DNA of 64,000 nucleotides from Providencia stuartii (GCF_029277985.1 NZ_CP119546.1:3844001-3908000), one strand, 5' to 3'. Positions 10,693 through 21,023 are shown, numbered from the stretch's first letter. The notes: generated by a model not told the origin, from the sequence alone. A program made the numbers and translations.

Positions 10693-12117
10693 ATGTCAAA
10701 CAATACTCGTATCGAAGAAGACCTGTTAGGTCAGAAAGAAGTCCCATCTGATGCCTATTACGGTGTTCATACTCTGCGTGCGATTGAAAACTTTTATATC
10801 AGCGACCGCACCATTAACGATGTGCCAGAATTTATTCGCGGCATGGTAATGGTTAAAAAAGCGGCAGCAATGGCGAACAAAGAACTTCATACTATCCCAC
10901 GTAACATCGCTGATACCATCATCAAAGCTTGCGATGTTGTTCTGGATACTGGCAAATGCATGGATCAGTTCCCTGTTGATGTATTCCAAGGTGGTGCAGG
11001 TACATCACTGAACATGAATACTAACGAAGTCCTTGCCAACATCGGTCTTGAACTGATGGGTCATCAGAAAGGTGAATATGAATACCTAAATCCGAATGAC
11101 CATTTAAATAAGAGCCAATCAACCAATGATGCATACCCAACAGGTTTCCGCATCGCGGTCTATAATTCAGTTATCAAATTGATTGACTCCGTTGAATACC
11201 TGAAAAAAGGCTTTGAGAAAAAAGCGGAAGAATTTAAAGACATTCTGAAAATGGGTCGTACCCAATTACAGGATGCTGTGCCAATGACCGTAGGACAAGA
11301 GTTCCACGCATTTGCAACTCTTTTAAAAGAAGAAGAGAAAAACCTGAAACGTAGCATTGAGTTACTGCTAGAAGTTAACTTAGGTGCTACTGCCATCGGT
11401 ACAGGTTTAAATACCGCGCCAGGTTACCAAAAACTGGCTGTTGAAAAATTAGCTGAAGTGACTGGCTTACCATGTGTACCAGCAGAAGACCTGATTGAAG
11501 CGACTTCTGACTGTGGTGCATACATCACCGTTCACGCTGGCCTAAAACGCCTTGCGGTTAAGCTATCCAAAATCTGTAATGACTTACGTTTACTCTCTTC
11601 AGGTCCTCGCGCTGGTCTTAAAGAAATCAATCTGCCTGAACTGCAAGCAGGTTCTTCAATTATGCCAGCAAAAGTTAACCCAGTTATTCCTGAAGTTGTT
11701 AACCAAGCTTGCTTCAAAGTTATCGGTAACGATATCTGTGTTACAATGGCAGCTGAAGCGGGTCAGCTACAGTTAAACGTCATGGAACCAGCTATCGGTC
11801 AAGCAATGTTTGAATCCATTTCATTGATGAGCAATGCTTGCCGTAACTTAGTTGAAAAATGCGTCAACGGTATCACAGTCAACAAAGAAATCTGTGAAGC
11901 GTTCGTCTTTAATTCTATCGGTATCGTCACTTATCTGAACCCATTCATTGGCCACCATAATGGTGACATCGTAGGTAAGATCTGTGCAGAAACAGGTAAG
12001 AGTGTCCGCGAGGTCGTTCTGGAGCGTGGCTTACTGACCGAAGAGCAGTTGGATGATATCTTCTCTGTTGAGAACCTAAAACATCCAGCTTATAAAGCGA
12101 AAAGATTTGATGACTAA
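10693..12117 (+). CDS. aspA: Aspartate ammonia-lyase
   Basis: Converts L-aspartate to fumarate and ammonia, feeding fumarate respiration. It has 474 residues, close to the E. coli enzyme. The fumarase/aspartase signature [11 protein letters not shown] lies near residue 320, with the catalytic serine loop, and the [10 protein letters not shown] substrate motif near residue 140. It is followed by dcuA for aspartate/fumarate exchange, an arrangement known in E. coli. AAGAAGG precedes the ATG. A CRP site is upstream and a terminator follows. Confidence 0.98.
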   Translation: MSNNTRIEEDLLGQKEVPSDAYYGVHTLRAIENFYISDRTINDVPEFIRGMVMVKKAAAMANKELHTIPRNIADTIIKACDVVLDTGKCMDQFPVDVFQGGAGTSLNMNTNEVLANIGLELMGHQKGEYEYLNPNDHLNKSQSTNDAYPTGFRIAVYNSVIKLIDSVEYLKKGFEKKAEEFKDILKMGRTQLQDAVPMTVGQEFHAFATLLKEEEKNLKRSIELLLEVNLGATAIGTGLNTAPGYQKLAVEKLAEVTGLPCVPAEDLIEATSDCGAYITVHAGLKRLAVKLSKICNDLRLLSSGPRAGLKEINLPELQAGSSIMPAKVNPVIPEVVNQACFKVIGNDICVTMAAEAGQLQLNVMEPAIGQAMFESISLMSNACRNLVEKCVNGITVNKEICEAFVFNSIGIVTYLNPFIGHHNGDIVGKICAETGKSVREVVLERGLLTEEQLDDIFSVENLKHPAYKAKRFDD

Positions 12118-12152
12118 TCATTTATGTTAACCATAAATAATACTTAAAAATC

Positions 12153-12187
12153 AAGGCACGCCTCTCCTTCGGAAAGCGTGCCTTTTT
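12153..12187 (+). terminator. aspA terminator
   Basis: AAGGCACGC pairs with GCGTGCCTT across a CTTCGG-containing loop, followed by TTTTT. It separates aspA from dcuA, so dcuA probably has its own promoter or depends on read-through. Confidence 0.88.
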
Positions 12188-12268
12188 AGTTTTATGCACA
12201 CACAAAAAATTAACACTACAGTTTCATATTTTTAATTTTAATTTTAATTTTGTCGAGGAGTAAACACT

Positions 12269-13591
12269 ATGCTAGCCGTAGAATTTATTATTGTTCTGCT
12301 GGCCATATTTCTGGGGGCCCGTCTTGGTGGGATAGGTATCGGTTTTGCCGGTGGCCTAGGTGTCTTGGTACTCGCTGCAATTGGCGTGAAACCAGGCACC
12401 ATTCCATTTGACGTTATCTCCATTATCATGGCCGTAATCGCAGCTATTTCAGCAATGCAAATTGCTGGTGGCCTTGATTACTTAGTTGCTCAAACAGAAA
12501 AACTACTGCGCCGTAATCCTAAATACATCACCATCCTTGCGCCAATCGTGACCTATTTCCTAACCCTATTTGCGGGGACAGGTAATATCTCTTTAGCAAC
12601 TTTGCCCGTTATTGCTGAAGTCGCAAAAGAGCAAGGCGTAAAACCTTGTCGTCCACTTTCAACTGCCGTTGTGGCTGCTCAAATCGGTATTACCGCTTCA
12701 CCTATTTCTGCGGCTGTTGTGTATATGGCTTCCGTTATGGAAAACCCAGCGATGGTTGGTGCTGGTAACACCGTTAGCTATATCACACTATTAGGTATCC
12801 TGTTACCATCGACTTTCCTTGCTATCATCCTAATGTCTTTCATTATCTCTTGGACATTCAACTCTAAACTATCGGATGACCCTATTTACCAGAAACGTTT
12901 GGCTGAAGGCCTCGTTGAGCTGCGTGGTAGCCAAGTTAAAGATATCAAAGCAGGTGCAAAATCATCGGTTCTGTTGTTCTTACTGGGCGTTGTGGGTGTG
13001 GTCATTTATGCCATCATCAACAGCCCAAGCTTAGGTATCGTCAAGACACCATTGATGAACACCACCAATGCTATTCTGATCATTATGCTGAGTGTGGCAA
13101 CCCTAATCACTATTCTCTGCCGTGTGAGTACTGACTCTATCCTTAACTCAAGCACCTTTAAAGCAGGTATGAGTGCCTGTATCTGTATTCTGGGTGTTGC
13201 TTGGTTAGGTGATACTTTCGTACAACATAATATTGATTGGATTAAAGCAACTGCTGGCGACTTAATTCATGAGCATTCTTGGATGCTAGCTGTGATCTTC
13301 TTCTTCTGTTCAGCACTGCTGTATTCACAAGCTGCGACAGCAAAAGCGTTAATGCCAATGGCGTTAGCATTACATGTTAGCCCATTGACGGCTATCGCAT
13401 CATTCTCTGCGGTATCTGGCTTATTCATTCTGCCAACTTACCCAACGCTCGTTGCTGCGGTACAAATGGATGATACAGGGACAACACGCATCGGTCGTTT
13501 TGTCTTTAACCACCCATTCTTCATTCCAGGCACGATTGCCGTCATCTTAGCCGTCACCTTCGGTTTCCTATTTGGCGGTATGATGTTGTAG
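12269..13591 (+). CDS. dcuA: Anaerobic C4-dicarboxylate transporter DcuA
   Basis: Inner-membrane exchanger for aspartate, fumarate, malate and succinate. 440 residues with about ten or more hydrophobic segments; the N-terminus (LAVEFIIVLLAIFLGARLGG) and GTGNISLATLPVIAEVA segment are typical of DcuA rather than DcuB. Paired with aspA it lets the cell import aspartate and export succinate. GAGGAG stands 8-12 bases before the ATG. A strong terminator follows. Confidence 0.97.
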   Translation: MLAVEFIIVLLAIFLGARLGGIGIGFAGGLGVLVLAAIGVKPGTIPFDVISIIMAVIAAISAMQIAGGLDYLVAQTEKLLRRNPKYITILAPIVTYFLTLFAGTGNISLATLPVIAEVAKEQGVKPCRPLSTAVVAAQIGITASPISAAVVYMASVMENPAMVGAGNTVSYITLLGILLPSTFLAIILMSFIISWTFNSKLSDDPIYQKRLAEGLVELRGSQVKDIKAGAKSSVLLFLLGVVGVVIYAIINSPSLGIVKTPLMNTTNAILIIMLSVATLITILCRVSTDSILNSSTFKAGMSACICILGVAWLGDTFVQHNIDWIKATAGDLIHEHSWMLAVIFFFCSALLYSQAATAKALMPMALALHVSPLTAIASFSAVSGLFILPTYPTLVAAVQMDDTGTTRIGRFVFNHPFFIPGTIAVILAVTFGFLFGGMML

Positions 13592-13610
13592 TCATTTAAT
13601 CTTTAAAATA

Positions 13611-13647
13611 AAACCCCCAAACGTTGTTATCCAACGCTTGGGGGTTA
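13611..13647. terminator. Terminator after dcuA
   Basis: Stem AACCCCCAAACGTTG / CAACGCTTGGGGGTT with a 4-base loop and flanking A and T runs, between dcuA and the convergent glycerate kinase gene; probably works both ways. Confidence 0.9.
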
Positions 13648-13729
13648 TTTATTTTCGCTTATCAAAATCAATCACTATAGCGAAACACATCGAACACCCA
13701 TTAAAATGCCTCAAGCAAGGTCAGTCATA

Positions 13730-14878
13730 TTATCTATTCTTTAACTGTTGCCCTAACTGTAAGACTTTCGCGACGTTATAGGCAGCTTGTTGCAAGTTAG
13801 CCGCCCCTTCAGATAAGGCCTCTTCGAGTGAACATAAGCGGGGGACAATACTAAAAAAGGCATCAATACCTTCTTGATGTAATGCTTCAACACCTTTCCC
13901 TAAAACACCACTCAACGCAATCACCGGAACCTGGTGTTTAGCCGCTACTTTAGCAATACCAATTGGTGCTTTGCCGCCAGCCGTTTGTCCATCCATACTC
14001 CCTTCACCAACGATCACTAGGTCGGTATCAATCATTTCTTTTTCTAAATTGACCGCTTGAACGACAATCTCTATCCCAGGTTTTAAATTAGCCTTCATAA
14101 ACGCGGCAGCAGCAACAGATATTCCGCCCGCCGCACCGCCTCCCGCCAAATGACGATAATCGATGCCTACCGTGCTCTCTATCACATCCGCCAGTTGATT
14201 AAGACCTTGTTCAAGCGTCACTACCATCTCTGCGGTAGCACCTTTCTGAGGGCCAAATATTGCTGCTGCACCGCGCACACCAACTAACGGGTTATCCACA
14301 TCACATGCCACTTCGATATCACAGTCTTTTAATCGCGGGTCTAGGCCTGATACATCGATGTAAGCGATCTTATTTAATATTTCACCACCCAGTCCAAGCT
14401 GTTGGTTTTGTGCATCATAAAAGAGAGCGCCTAACGCTTGCAGCATACCGACGCCGCCATCGACAGTCGCACTCCCCCCAATCCCCAAAATAATCTGTGT
14501 TACGCCTTTATCTAAAGCATCTTTAATCAACTGGCCAGTACCAAAACTACTTGCCAGCATCGGGTTACGTTGTTTAGGAGCAACTAGCATTAATCCACTT
14601 GCAGCAGCCATTTCAATAACGGCGGTTTTTCCTTGATGAAGTAAGCCATAAGTCGCCATCACGGGTTTATTCAATGGCCCTGAGACTTCAAGCGTCACAT
14701 GCTCTCCTCCGATTGCGGCGATCAACGCATCAACAGTACCTTCCCCCCCATCGGCAATCGGTAAACAGAGATAAGTCGCATCCGGAAAGATAGCGTGAAA
14801 TCCTTGCTTCACGGCATGAGCAGCAACTTCTGCACTGATACTTTCCTTAAATGAATCAGGTGCGATGATAATTTTCAT
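13730..14878 (-). CDS. glxK: Glycerate kinase, type 1 (GlxK/GarK)
   Basis: Cytoplasmic kinase phosphorylating D-glycerate to 2-phosphoglycerate in glyoxylate/glucarate breakdown. 382 residues, equal to the E. coli enzymes. The start [16 protein letters not shown] and the ADGGEGT motif near residue 45 are family hallmarks, as is [20 protein letters not shown] near residue 130. It stands alone between a terminator and the divergent yjdC gene, so its pathway partners are not visible. The choice between glxK and garK names is not decided by the sequence. Confidence 0.93.
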   Translation of the reverse strand: MKIIIAPDSFKESISAEVAAHAVKQGFHAIFPDATYLCLPIADGGEGTVDALIAAIGGEHVTLEVSGPLNKPVMATYGLLHQGKTAVIEMAAASGLMLVAPKQRNPMLASSFGTGQLIKDALDKGVTQIILGIGGSATVDGGVGMLQALGALFYDAQNQQLGLGGEILNKIAYIDVSGLDPRLKDCDIEVACDVDNPLVGVRGAAAIFGPQKGATAEMVVTLEQGLNQLADVIESTVGIDYRHLAGGGAAGGISVAAAAFMKANLKPGIEIVVQAVNLEKEMIDTDLVIVGEGSMDGQTAGGKAPIGIAKVAAKHQVPVIALSGVLGKGVEALHQEGIDAFFSIVPRLCSLEEALSEGAANLQQAAYNVAKVLQLGQQLKNR

Positions 14879-15080
14879 AATAGAGAACCCTGTGAAAAAC
14901 TGAGCCGATTTTCTAATTATATCATGTTGATATCTACCCTACTGCAAATTGCTATCGCCACTTGAATAGTGTGGGTTCACAGAATAGAGTCACTGTTGTG
15001 CATAAAGCAAACTGCTATAAATACATAATGAACATTGCTATGATGCTAGGTAGTAGAACAATATTGTGACGGAGCTAACA

Positions 15081-15659
15081 ATGTCAGTACAGCGCGAAGA
15101 AATTTTGAGTCATGCTCTTAACCAGTTAGAAAAAAAAGGTCTATCCGCATCCACCGAGCATCTCCTCCATGAGATTGCGCCTGATTTTAGCGTGATCCGC
15201 CAATTTTGGCCTGACGATGAAGCTTTGGTGTACGATTGCTTACGCTACCATGGACAACAAATTGAAATTTGGCAGCGTCAAACACGATTAGATGACTCTC
15301 TCAATCCTCAGCAGAAATTATCTGCTCGTTATCAACAACTCTATCAGCGCGTCAGTGAAGGACGCTTTCCGGGTTGTCTATTTGTTTCGGCTTGCAACCA
15401 CTACCCCGATCCACAACATCCTATTCACCAATTAAGTCGTATACAAAAAGATAACTCTTTCCTGTATACCAAAGAGTTGTTGGATGAGCTAGACATCGAA
15501 GATTCCGAACTGGTCGCTAATCAAATGGAGTTAGTTTTAGAAGGTTGCCTAAATCGCCTATTGATTCAACGAGACATTAAGGATGTTGAAATCGCTCAAC
15601 ACCTGTCAGAAGATATTTTAGCGATTGCGTTATGCCGAAAAAAAGGCGCTCTAAGCTAA
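15081..15659 (+). CDS. yjdC: TetR-family regulator YjdC (DicD)
   Basis: DNA-binding protein of 192 residues with an N-terminal helix-turn-helix and a C-terminal ligand/dimer domain. The shared wording PGCLFVSACNHYPDPQHPIHQL and MELVLEGCLNRLL matches E. coli YjdC over the full length. The frame also opens at a GTG at 15066, but GGAG lies there as ribosome binding site for the ATG at 15081, which also gives the family length. In E. coli yjdC lies beside the tRNA-Phe gene pheU, as here. Confidence 0.88.
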   Translation: MSVQREEILSHALNQLEKKGLSASTEHLLHEIAPDFSVIRQFWPDDEALVYDCLRYHGQQIEIWQRQTRLDDSLNPQQKLSARYQQLYQRVSEGRFPGCLFVSACNHYPDPQHPIHQLSRIQKDNSFLYTKELLDELDIEDSELVANQMELVLEGCLNRLLIQRDIKDVEIAQHLSEDILAIALCRKKGALS

Positions 15660-15785
15660 AAAAAGTACGATCGCGCGTTAAACCGTCACTTTTTGCTGAA
15701 AAAGAAAACACTCAGTTAAAAATTACGTTTTTTTAGAAAAAACTCGTTGACGCAAACCGCCTAATACGGTTTAATGCGCCCCGTT

Positions 15786-15861
15786 GCCCGGATAGCTCAG
15801 TCGGTAGAGCAGGGGATTGAAAATCCCCGTGTCCTTGGTTCGATTCCGAGTCCGGGCACCA
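15786..15861 (+). tRNA. tRNA-Phe (GAA)
   Basis: Complete 76-nt cloverleaf: acceptor GCCCGGA/TCCGGGC, D arm with AGCTCAGTCGG, anticodon stem GGGGATTGAAAATCCCC with GAA, T arm GGTTCGATTCC and an encoded CCA. Position next to yjdC corresponds to E. coli pheU, a known integration site for islands. Its 3' end is the left attachment site of the island. Confidence 0.98.
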
Positions 15862-15863
15862 CC
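15840..15863. repeat. attL of the tRNA-Phe island
   Basis: The 3' part of the tRNA (TCGATTCCGAGTCCGGGCAC then CACC) is repeated at 50607-50629 with one G missing in the GGG run. Together with the integrase 190 bp downstream this defines an island of about 34.8 kb. Confidence 0.88.
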
Positions 15864-16056
15864 TTATTATCAACAGACGTCAACCGACGTCTGTTTTTGT
15901 TTGTAAAGCCCGCTAAAATCAACACTCTCCCAAAGTTTCAACTCCACTGAATTCTACTCGATTCTACCCACATCAACCCCATTGCGTGGGTACAATTGCG
16001 GGTATACACTAGTTCGATAGAATTTTGTACCCACTTTATCTCTCAGGAAGCTCACT

Positions 16057-17322
16057 ATGGCACTGACTGACGCTAAAATTCGGGCGGCGAAACCCGATGT
16101 GAAATCCTATAAATTAACCGATGGTGCAGGTCTACACTTATTGGTTCACACTAATGGTTCTAAGTACTGGCGATTACGCTACCGCCACTTAGGTAAAGAG
16201 AAAACCTTAGCATTGGGTTTATACCCTGATGTCTCTTTATCAGAGGCGCGTTTAAAACGTGATGAAGCAAGAAAATTGATTGCTGACGGTATTGACCCGT
16301 GCGAACAAAAACGTGTGGCTAAAGCAGCTTCTGATGCTAACCTCTCTTTTGAAACCATCGCAAGACAATGGCATGCCAGCAATAAAAAATGGTCTGAATC
16401 ACACAGTGAAAAGGTTTTAAAGAGTTTGGAGTCGCATGTCTTTCCTTATATTGGATTACGCGATATCACTACCCTCAAAACCCCTGACCTGCTTATTCCT
16501 ATCCGTGCAGCAGAAAGTAAAGAGATTTATGAGATCGCTGCGCGTTTACAGCAACGTATCGCTGCTGTTATGCGTTATGCGGTGCAATCCGGTATTATTG
16601 GTTATAACCCTGCTATTGATACCGCAGGGGCTGTAACGACGGTACAACGCCAACATCGTCCAGCTCTTAACCTTGACCGCCTACCTGAACTCATTGCCCG
16701 TATCGATGCTTATAAAGGGCAGCCCGTCACTCGCCTAGCTGTGATGTTAAATTTATTAGTGTTTATTAGGTCAAGCGAACTTCGCTATGCGCGTTGGTCT
16801 GAAATTGACTTCGATAAAGCCTTATGGACTATTCCTGCTCAGCGAAAGCCTATACCCGGCGTTAAATTCTCACACAGAGGCGCTAAAATGCGCACTCCGC
16901 ATTTAGTTCCCCTTAGCCACCAAGCCATCACTATACTGAAAGAAATTTGGGCATGGACGGGTGAACATGAATTGATCCTAACGGGCGCTCATAATCCCTT
17001 TAAACCCATGAGTGAAAATACAGTCAATAAAGCCTTACGCGTCATGGGCTATGATACGAAGACTGAAATTTGTGGACACGGTTTTAGAACGATGGCGTGC
17101 AGTTCATTAGTTGAATCAGGTTTATGGTCTAAGGACGCCGTAGAACGTCAGATGAGCCACCAAGAACGTAACTCAGTGAGGGCTGCTTATATTCATAAGG
17201 CAGAACATATTGATGAACGTCGATTAATGGTGCAATGGTGGGCTGATTATTTGGATGCTAATCGGGAACAAACTATTTCGCCATTCGACTTTGCAAAGTT
17301 GAATAATCCAATGAGTCACTAA
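16057..17322 (+). CDS. int: Tyrosine integrase of the tRNA-Phe island
   Basis: P4-type site-specific recombinase of 421 residues. An N-terminal arm-binding domain (DUF4102, about 1-85, starting ALTDAKIRAAKP), a core-binding domain and the catalytic domain follow. Catalytic residues are visible: Arg238 in IRSSELR, His341 and Arg344 in HGFR, His368 in MSHQ and the nucleophile Tyr378 in AAYIH. It lies 195 bp after the tRNA whose 3' end is the attachment site and reads into the island, the usual layout. All catalytic residues are present, so it may still be active. Confidence 0.97.
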   Translation: MALTDAKIRAAKPDVKSYKLTDGAGLHLLVHTNGSKYWRLRYRHLGKEKTLALGLYPDVSLSEARLKRDEARKLIADGIDPCEQKRVAKAASDANLSFETIARQWHASNKKWSESHSEKVLKSLESHVFPYIGLRDITTLKTPDLLIPIRAAESKEIYEIAARLQQRIAAVMRYAVQSGIIGYNPAIDTAGAVTTVQRQHRPALNLDRLPELIARIDAYKGQPVTRLAVMLNLLVFIRSSELRYARWSEIDFDKALWTIPAQRKPIPGVKFSHRGAKMRTPHLVPLSHQAITILKEIWAWTGEHELILTGAHNPFKPMSENTVNKALRVMGYDTKTEICGHGFRTMACSSLVESGLWSKDAVERQMSHQERNSVRAAYIHKAEHIDERRLMVQWWADYLDANREQTISPFDFAKLNNPMSH

Positions 17323-17515
17323 AACTTTAGCCATGTCATATAGGAGATCCATTTTCAATACGAGGAGTTCGAATACTACGGTAGTATGCCGACTATATCG
17401 ATTCATTGAGAAATGGTGGCAATATTGTTCATGGGAATTTTCATCGTCAAAACGCATGATAACTAACCACGATTTATCGTAATACATCTCATTCAATAAA
17501 AAAACTTTATCACTG

Positions 17516-17548
17516 AAAGCCTCTGTCCTCACGGACAGGGGCTTTTTT
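17516..17548 (+). terminator. Terminator-like hairpin after int
   Basis: AGCCTCTGTCC pairs with GGACAGGGGCT over a 4-base loop and is followed by six T. It lies about 195 bp beyond int and just before the small interrupted gene. Confidence 0.8.
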
Positions 17549-17578
17549 GCTTTTAAATCAACCTAAAAGGAAATTATC

Positions 17579-17658
17579 ATGGAAAATTACATTCGTTGCC
17601 CGGCCTGCGATTCAACTCGCATTCGTGAACGTCATATCGGGAAAAAGACCGGAGCTGT
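17579..17658 (+). pseudogene. 5' end of a small zinc-finger gene cut by IS66
   Basis: A start with ribosome binding site AAAGGAAA opens MENYIRCPACDSTRIRERH and then GKKTGAV before the IS66 left end creates a stop. The CPAC pair suggests a metal-binding knuckle. Similar starts are known to me from small proteins with a glycine-zipper tail near P4-type integrases; that likeness is from memory. The remainder of the gene is not found to the right of the IS. Confidence 0.55.
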
Positions 17659-17949
17659 GTAAGCGGTTAATGAACCACACATACTAAACAAACTCGTCAT
17701 TTGCCATAGTAGCTTTTTCATTGGAGGGACTATGGGACAACAAAGTAAACGAGAATACTGGGCTGCAATTCTAGAGCAGCAACGACAAAGTAATTTAGGC
17801 ATTAAGCAGTTTTGCTCGGAGCAAAACATAAGCTATCAGACTTTTCACTATTGGTCGAAAAAGCTCACGCAATCCGAGCCTGAAACCAGGGTTCAACCTA
17901 TCGTGGTGACAGAGCCTACCGTGAGCACAAGTTGTGTTGTGTTAATTCT
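17659..17949 (+). mobile_element. Truncated IS66 left end, 291-bp duplicate
   Basis: This stretch repeats the first 291 bp of the full IS66 copy that follows, with no difference seen. It contains the inverted repeat GTAAGCGGTTAATGAACCA and a 5' fragment of tnpA (17732-17951) that is stopped at the junction. It looks like an IS66 copy invaded by, or recombined with, a second identical copy. Confidence 0.85.
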
Positions 17950-18022
17950 GTAAGCGGTTAATGAACCACACATACTAAACAAACTCGTCATTTGCCATAG
18001 TAGCTTTTTCATTGGAGGGACT

Positions 18023-18319
18023 ATGGGACAACAAAGTAAACGAGAATACTGGGCTGCAATTCTAGAGCAGCAACGACAAAGTAATTTAGGCATTAAGCAG
18101 TTTTGCTCGGAGCAAAACATAAGCTATCAGACTTTTCACTATTGGTCGAAAAAGCTCACGCAATCCGAGCCTGAAACCAGGGTTCAACCTATCGTGGTGA
18201 CAGAGCCTACCGTGAGCACAAGTTGTGTTGTGTTAATTCTCAATAATGGCATTCGAGCAGAACTGCCGGCAACGCTTAGCTCGCAACAAATTAAGACTTG
18301 GTTTGAAGCGCTACAATGA
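18023..18319 (+). CDS. tnpA: IS66 accessory protein TnpA
   Basis: 98-residue helix-turn-helix protein found as first gene of IS66 elements, needed for transposition. Wording such as REYWAAILEQQRQSNLGIKQF and ISYQTFHYWSKKL is typical of the family. GGAGGG precedes the ATG. The stop overlaps the start of tnpB by four bases, indicating translational coupling. A truncated duplicate of its first 73 codons lies 291 bp upstream. Confidence 0.93.
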   Translation: MGQQSKREYWAAILEQQRQSNLGIKQFCSEQNISYQTFHYWSKKLTQSEPETRVQPIVVTEPTVSTSCVVLILNNGIRAELPATLSSQQIKTWFEALQ

Positions 18320-18660
18320 TACCAACAGGTAAGGTTTTCCTCATCTCTGGAGTCACGGACATGCGTAAGTCCATTGATGGACTATCGTTGATTGTCGCGG
18401 AGACTCTTGAGATGGATCCGTTTAGTGAGTCTTGGTTCATTTTCTGCAATCGTACCCGAGATAAATTGAAAATCTTGTTTTGGGATACTAATGGCTTCTG
18501 GCTGTACTATCGTCGCTTAGAAAAAGGGACCTTCAAGTGGCCAAGACCCAGTGAGGACGGAGCCATTCATATTACTAAGCAACAACTGGGTTGGCTTCTT
18601 TCGGGGTTAACGCTCGAACATGCCAAAGCTCATCGTCCACTTCATAATCTAGAAGTGTGA
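18316..18660 (+). CDS. tnpB: IS66 accessory protein TnpB
   Basis: 114-residue IS66 Orf2-like protein. The GVTDMRKSIDGLS start and FCNRTRDKLKILFWD middle are family signatures; full length. It is required with TnpA and TnpC for efficient transposition, its biochemical role is unknown. It overlaps tnpA by ATGA and precedes tnpC by 84 bp. Confidence 0.95.
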   Translation: MIPTGKVFLISGVTDMRKSIDGLSLIVAETLEMDPFSESWFIFCNRTRDKLKILFWDTNGFWLYYRRLEKGTFKWPRPSEDGAIHITKQQLGWLLSGLTLEHAKAHRPLHNLEV

Positions 18661-18744
18661 CCGCTGATACTGATCGTCACGTTGGGCTTGAACGATCCTT
18701 TTTTGCTGTCATACTTAAGTCATTGAGATGACCAGAGCCCAGAC

Positions 18745-20268
18745 ATGACCGACCTCCCTGATGATATCGACCAGCTAAAAGCTATGCTGCTTGAGCTTCA
18801 CCAACAGAACGAAGCAAAAGATAAACTCCTTGCGGCAAAGCAAGAGGAGGTTGCCGAGCTCAAAACCAAAATTGAGTTGTTGATTGAACAGCTCAATTTA
18901 AGTAAGTCAAAGCGCTTCTCATCACAAAGTGAAAAAATACCCAAAGGTACCTTTAACGAAGCGGAGCAACAAAAGAGTACGGCTAAATCCGACGACGACA
19001 AGAAAAAAACAGGCCGTAAGCCTTTTCCAAAAGAGCTCGAGCGTGAAGTTCATAAACATGAACTCAATGCCCCTTATTGCGACTGCTGCGACGAGCCTTT
19101 ACATCAATGTGGTGTTGAAACTTCTGAAGAGCTGAAAATCATCCCACAGAAGGTTAGTGTTATACGTCACGAGCGAACCAAGTACGCTTGCCGGCAGTGT
19201 GAAAAAACACAGACTGAAACAAAGATTATCACAGCCCCAAAACCCGCAAGTATGATCCCTAAAAGCCTAGGGAGTGCAGATGCATTCGCCGCTGTAGTCA
19301 CAGCAAAATACGTTGATGCTCTGCCACTCTATCGCCAAGTGGATATTCTCAATCGCTCTGGTATAGATATTAGCCGCGCTACACTGGCCAACTGGTGCGT
19401 TCAGTTAGGAAGCAAAGTGCAAGTCATTATTGATGCAATGAAAAGTGAGTTATTGAAAGAAAAGCTCATCTGCGCGGACGAAACCACTGTTCAAGTATTA
19501 CGTGAAGAAGATAAGAAAGCACAATCTAAGTCATATATGTGGGTCTATCGTAGCGGTGAGTTCGTCAATAACCCAGTGGTTATCTACGACTATCAAGCCA
19601 GCCGCAGAGCAGAGTGCGTACAAGACTTTTTAGGTGGTTACTCTGGTTACTTGCTATCGGATGGCTACAGTGCATACGACAAACTTGAGGACGTGACTCA
19701 AGCTGCTTGCATGGCGCATGTACGCAGAAAGTTCACTGATGCTCAAAAAGCTTCACCATCAAAAAAAGCGGGCAAGCCAGAAAAAGCACTGAACTTTATT
19801 AGCAAACTATACGGTCTTGAAAAGAAAGCCAAAGGGCTTGACGCAAAATCTCGACACCAACTACGACAAGAAGAAGCCAAACCTATTTTAGATGAGTTCA
19901 AGCAATGGCTTGACAGTCAAAACGTTCTCCCTAAAGGATTACTTGGCAAAGCCATCACTTATACGCAAAACCAGTGGCCTAAGCTGCTTACCTACCTTGA
20001 AGACGGCGATATAAGTATCGACAACAATGTGACCGAACGAGATATAAGGCCGTTCACGACAGGTCGCAAAAATTGGATGTTCTCAACTTCGGTAGGCGGA
20101 GCAAAGGCGAGTGCAAACTTGTATAGCCTCGTGATGACTTGCCGCGCTAATGACATGAACCCTTATTATTACTTCCAACACCTGTTTACCGAGTTACCAA
20201 AACGAAGTCCGAAAGATGATGTGTCGGATCTCATGCCATGGAACGTAGAAATCAGTGAGGTTGAGTAA
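18745..20268 (+). CDS. tnpC: IS66 transposase TnpC
   Basis: DDE transposase of 507 residues. An N-terminal coiled coil (about 10-60) is followed by a cysteine-rich zinc-binding part (CDCCDEPLHQC near 113 and CRQC near 150) and the catalytic core with CADETTVQVL, YLLSDGYSAYDKL and DNNVTERDIRPF. The C-terminal part ends the element. Intact, so the element could still move. Confidence 0.96.
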   Translation: MTDLPDDIDQLKAMLLELHQQNEAKDKLLAAKQEEVAELKTKIELLIEQLNLSKSKRFSSQSEKIPKGTFNEAEQQKSTAKSDDDKKKTGRKPFPKELEREVHKHELNAPYCDCCDEPLHQCGVETSEELKIIPQKVSVIRHERTKYACRQCEKTQTETKIITAPKPASMIPKSLGSADAFAAVVTAKYVDALPLYRQVDILNRSGIDISRATLANWCVQLGSKVQVIIDAMKSELLKEKLICADETTVQVLREEDKKAQSKSYMWVYRSGEFVNNPVVIYDYQASRRAECVQDFLGGYSGYLLSDGYSAYDKLEDVTQAACMAHVRRKFTDAQKASPSKKAGKPEKALNFISKLYGLEKKAKGLDAKSRHQLRQEEAKPILDEFKQWLDSQNVLPKGLLGKAITYTQNQWPKLLTYLEDGDISIDNNVTERDIRPFTTGRKNWMFSTSVGGAKASANLYSLVMTCRANDMNPYYYFQHLFTELPKRSPKDDVSDLMPWNVEISEVE

Positions 20269-20295
20269 AGCTTTACTGGTTCATTAAGCGCTTAC

Positions 20296-21023
20296 GATTT
20301 TTCACAGTGGAGGATATGTTTATCATACGAGTGGGTAGATAGGACAACAACATGAGAGTCAAACCGCTTTCATCCCTTAAGGCGGGAAATAAAGAATGTC
20401 GTGGTACCCCAATGATATCCATAAGCTAGAGTACCAATCAAACTAAACTCTATTTTAAGCCATCTTCACGGATATCCGTAAAGATGGCTATTATGGTATT
20501 CTTTTTTTATTTAATTCAAACCATTAAATGGATATTTATCTTACTGTTATGACAAATGCACTAGTAGAAGCAAGATAGCCACATATTGGCTTTCAACATA
20601 ACACCCTTCAAGTATGCCACCATCCGTTGATGTTGCATCACCTTTCTGGATCACTTTATGATTAACGATTGTGCAACACATAATATTTTCTTACGATTAA
20701 TCATCTAGTTTGCCTTCCACGTACTAGATGCCAAAGCGTGGTGCATTCTGGGTTATTGTTCACATCAGAAGCAATAGTCCTCGTTGAAAATACGCCTCTT
20801 TTAAGCGCTCTTTTTCAATGTTGTAATAACCTGCCACCAAAGCTGGCTCATCTGCAACTATTGGCGTGATTTTTAAAAGGGCGCTATCTAAACGAAAGTA
20901 CCAAGCTTTGGTCGCGAGAATATCGAAATGACCGTAGCCTCGGCTATGTAAACTGTCAATTGGTGACTATTCATTATAGTGTGGATTTAAGTGCCGAATT
21001 TCAGTAAAGCTTCGTTAAGATTT
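20296..21023. other. Degenerate region after IS66
   Basis: About 730 bp without an intact gene. A 16-bp stem (AGCCATCTTCACGGAT with one mismatch, 20458-20489) resembles a terminator. A remnant frame on the minus strand at 20760-20966 is listed separately. The rest shows nothing I can name. Confidence 0.5.
20760..20966 (-). pseudogene. Unrecognised gene remnant
   Basis: About 67 codons open on the minus strand without a start codon. The translation has protein-like composition, for example HSRGYGHFDILATKAWYFR and VADEPALVAGYYNIEKERL, and ends with a normal stop, so it appears to be the 3' end of a lost gene. The parent family is not recognised. Confidence 0.35.

Larger units (their letters stand above)
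17950..20295 (+). mobile_element. IS66-family insertion sequence, complete
   Basis: 2346 bp with terminal inverted repeats GTAAGCGGTTAATGAACCA (left) and, read inward, GTAAGCGCTTAATGAACCA (right), one mismatch. It carries the three genes usual for IS66. IS66 normally makes 8-bp target duplications, but TTAATTCT on the left and GATTTTTC on the right do not match, so the flanks were rearranged after insertion. Confidence 0.93.

Noticed and set aside
17732..17951. Separate 73-codon IS66 TnpA protein
   Set aside because: It is the truncated 5' end of tnpA in the duplicated left end, stopped by the next IS copy.
17659..20295. 8-bp target duplication for IS66
   Set aside because: GGAGCTGT or TTAATTCT on the left do not match GATTTTTC on the right.
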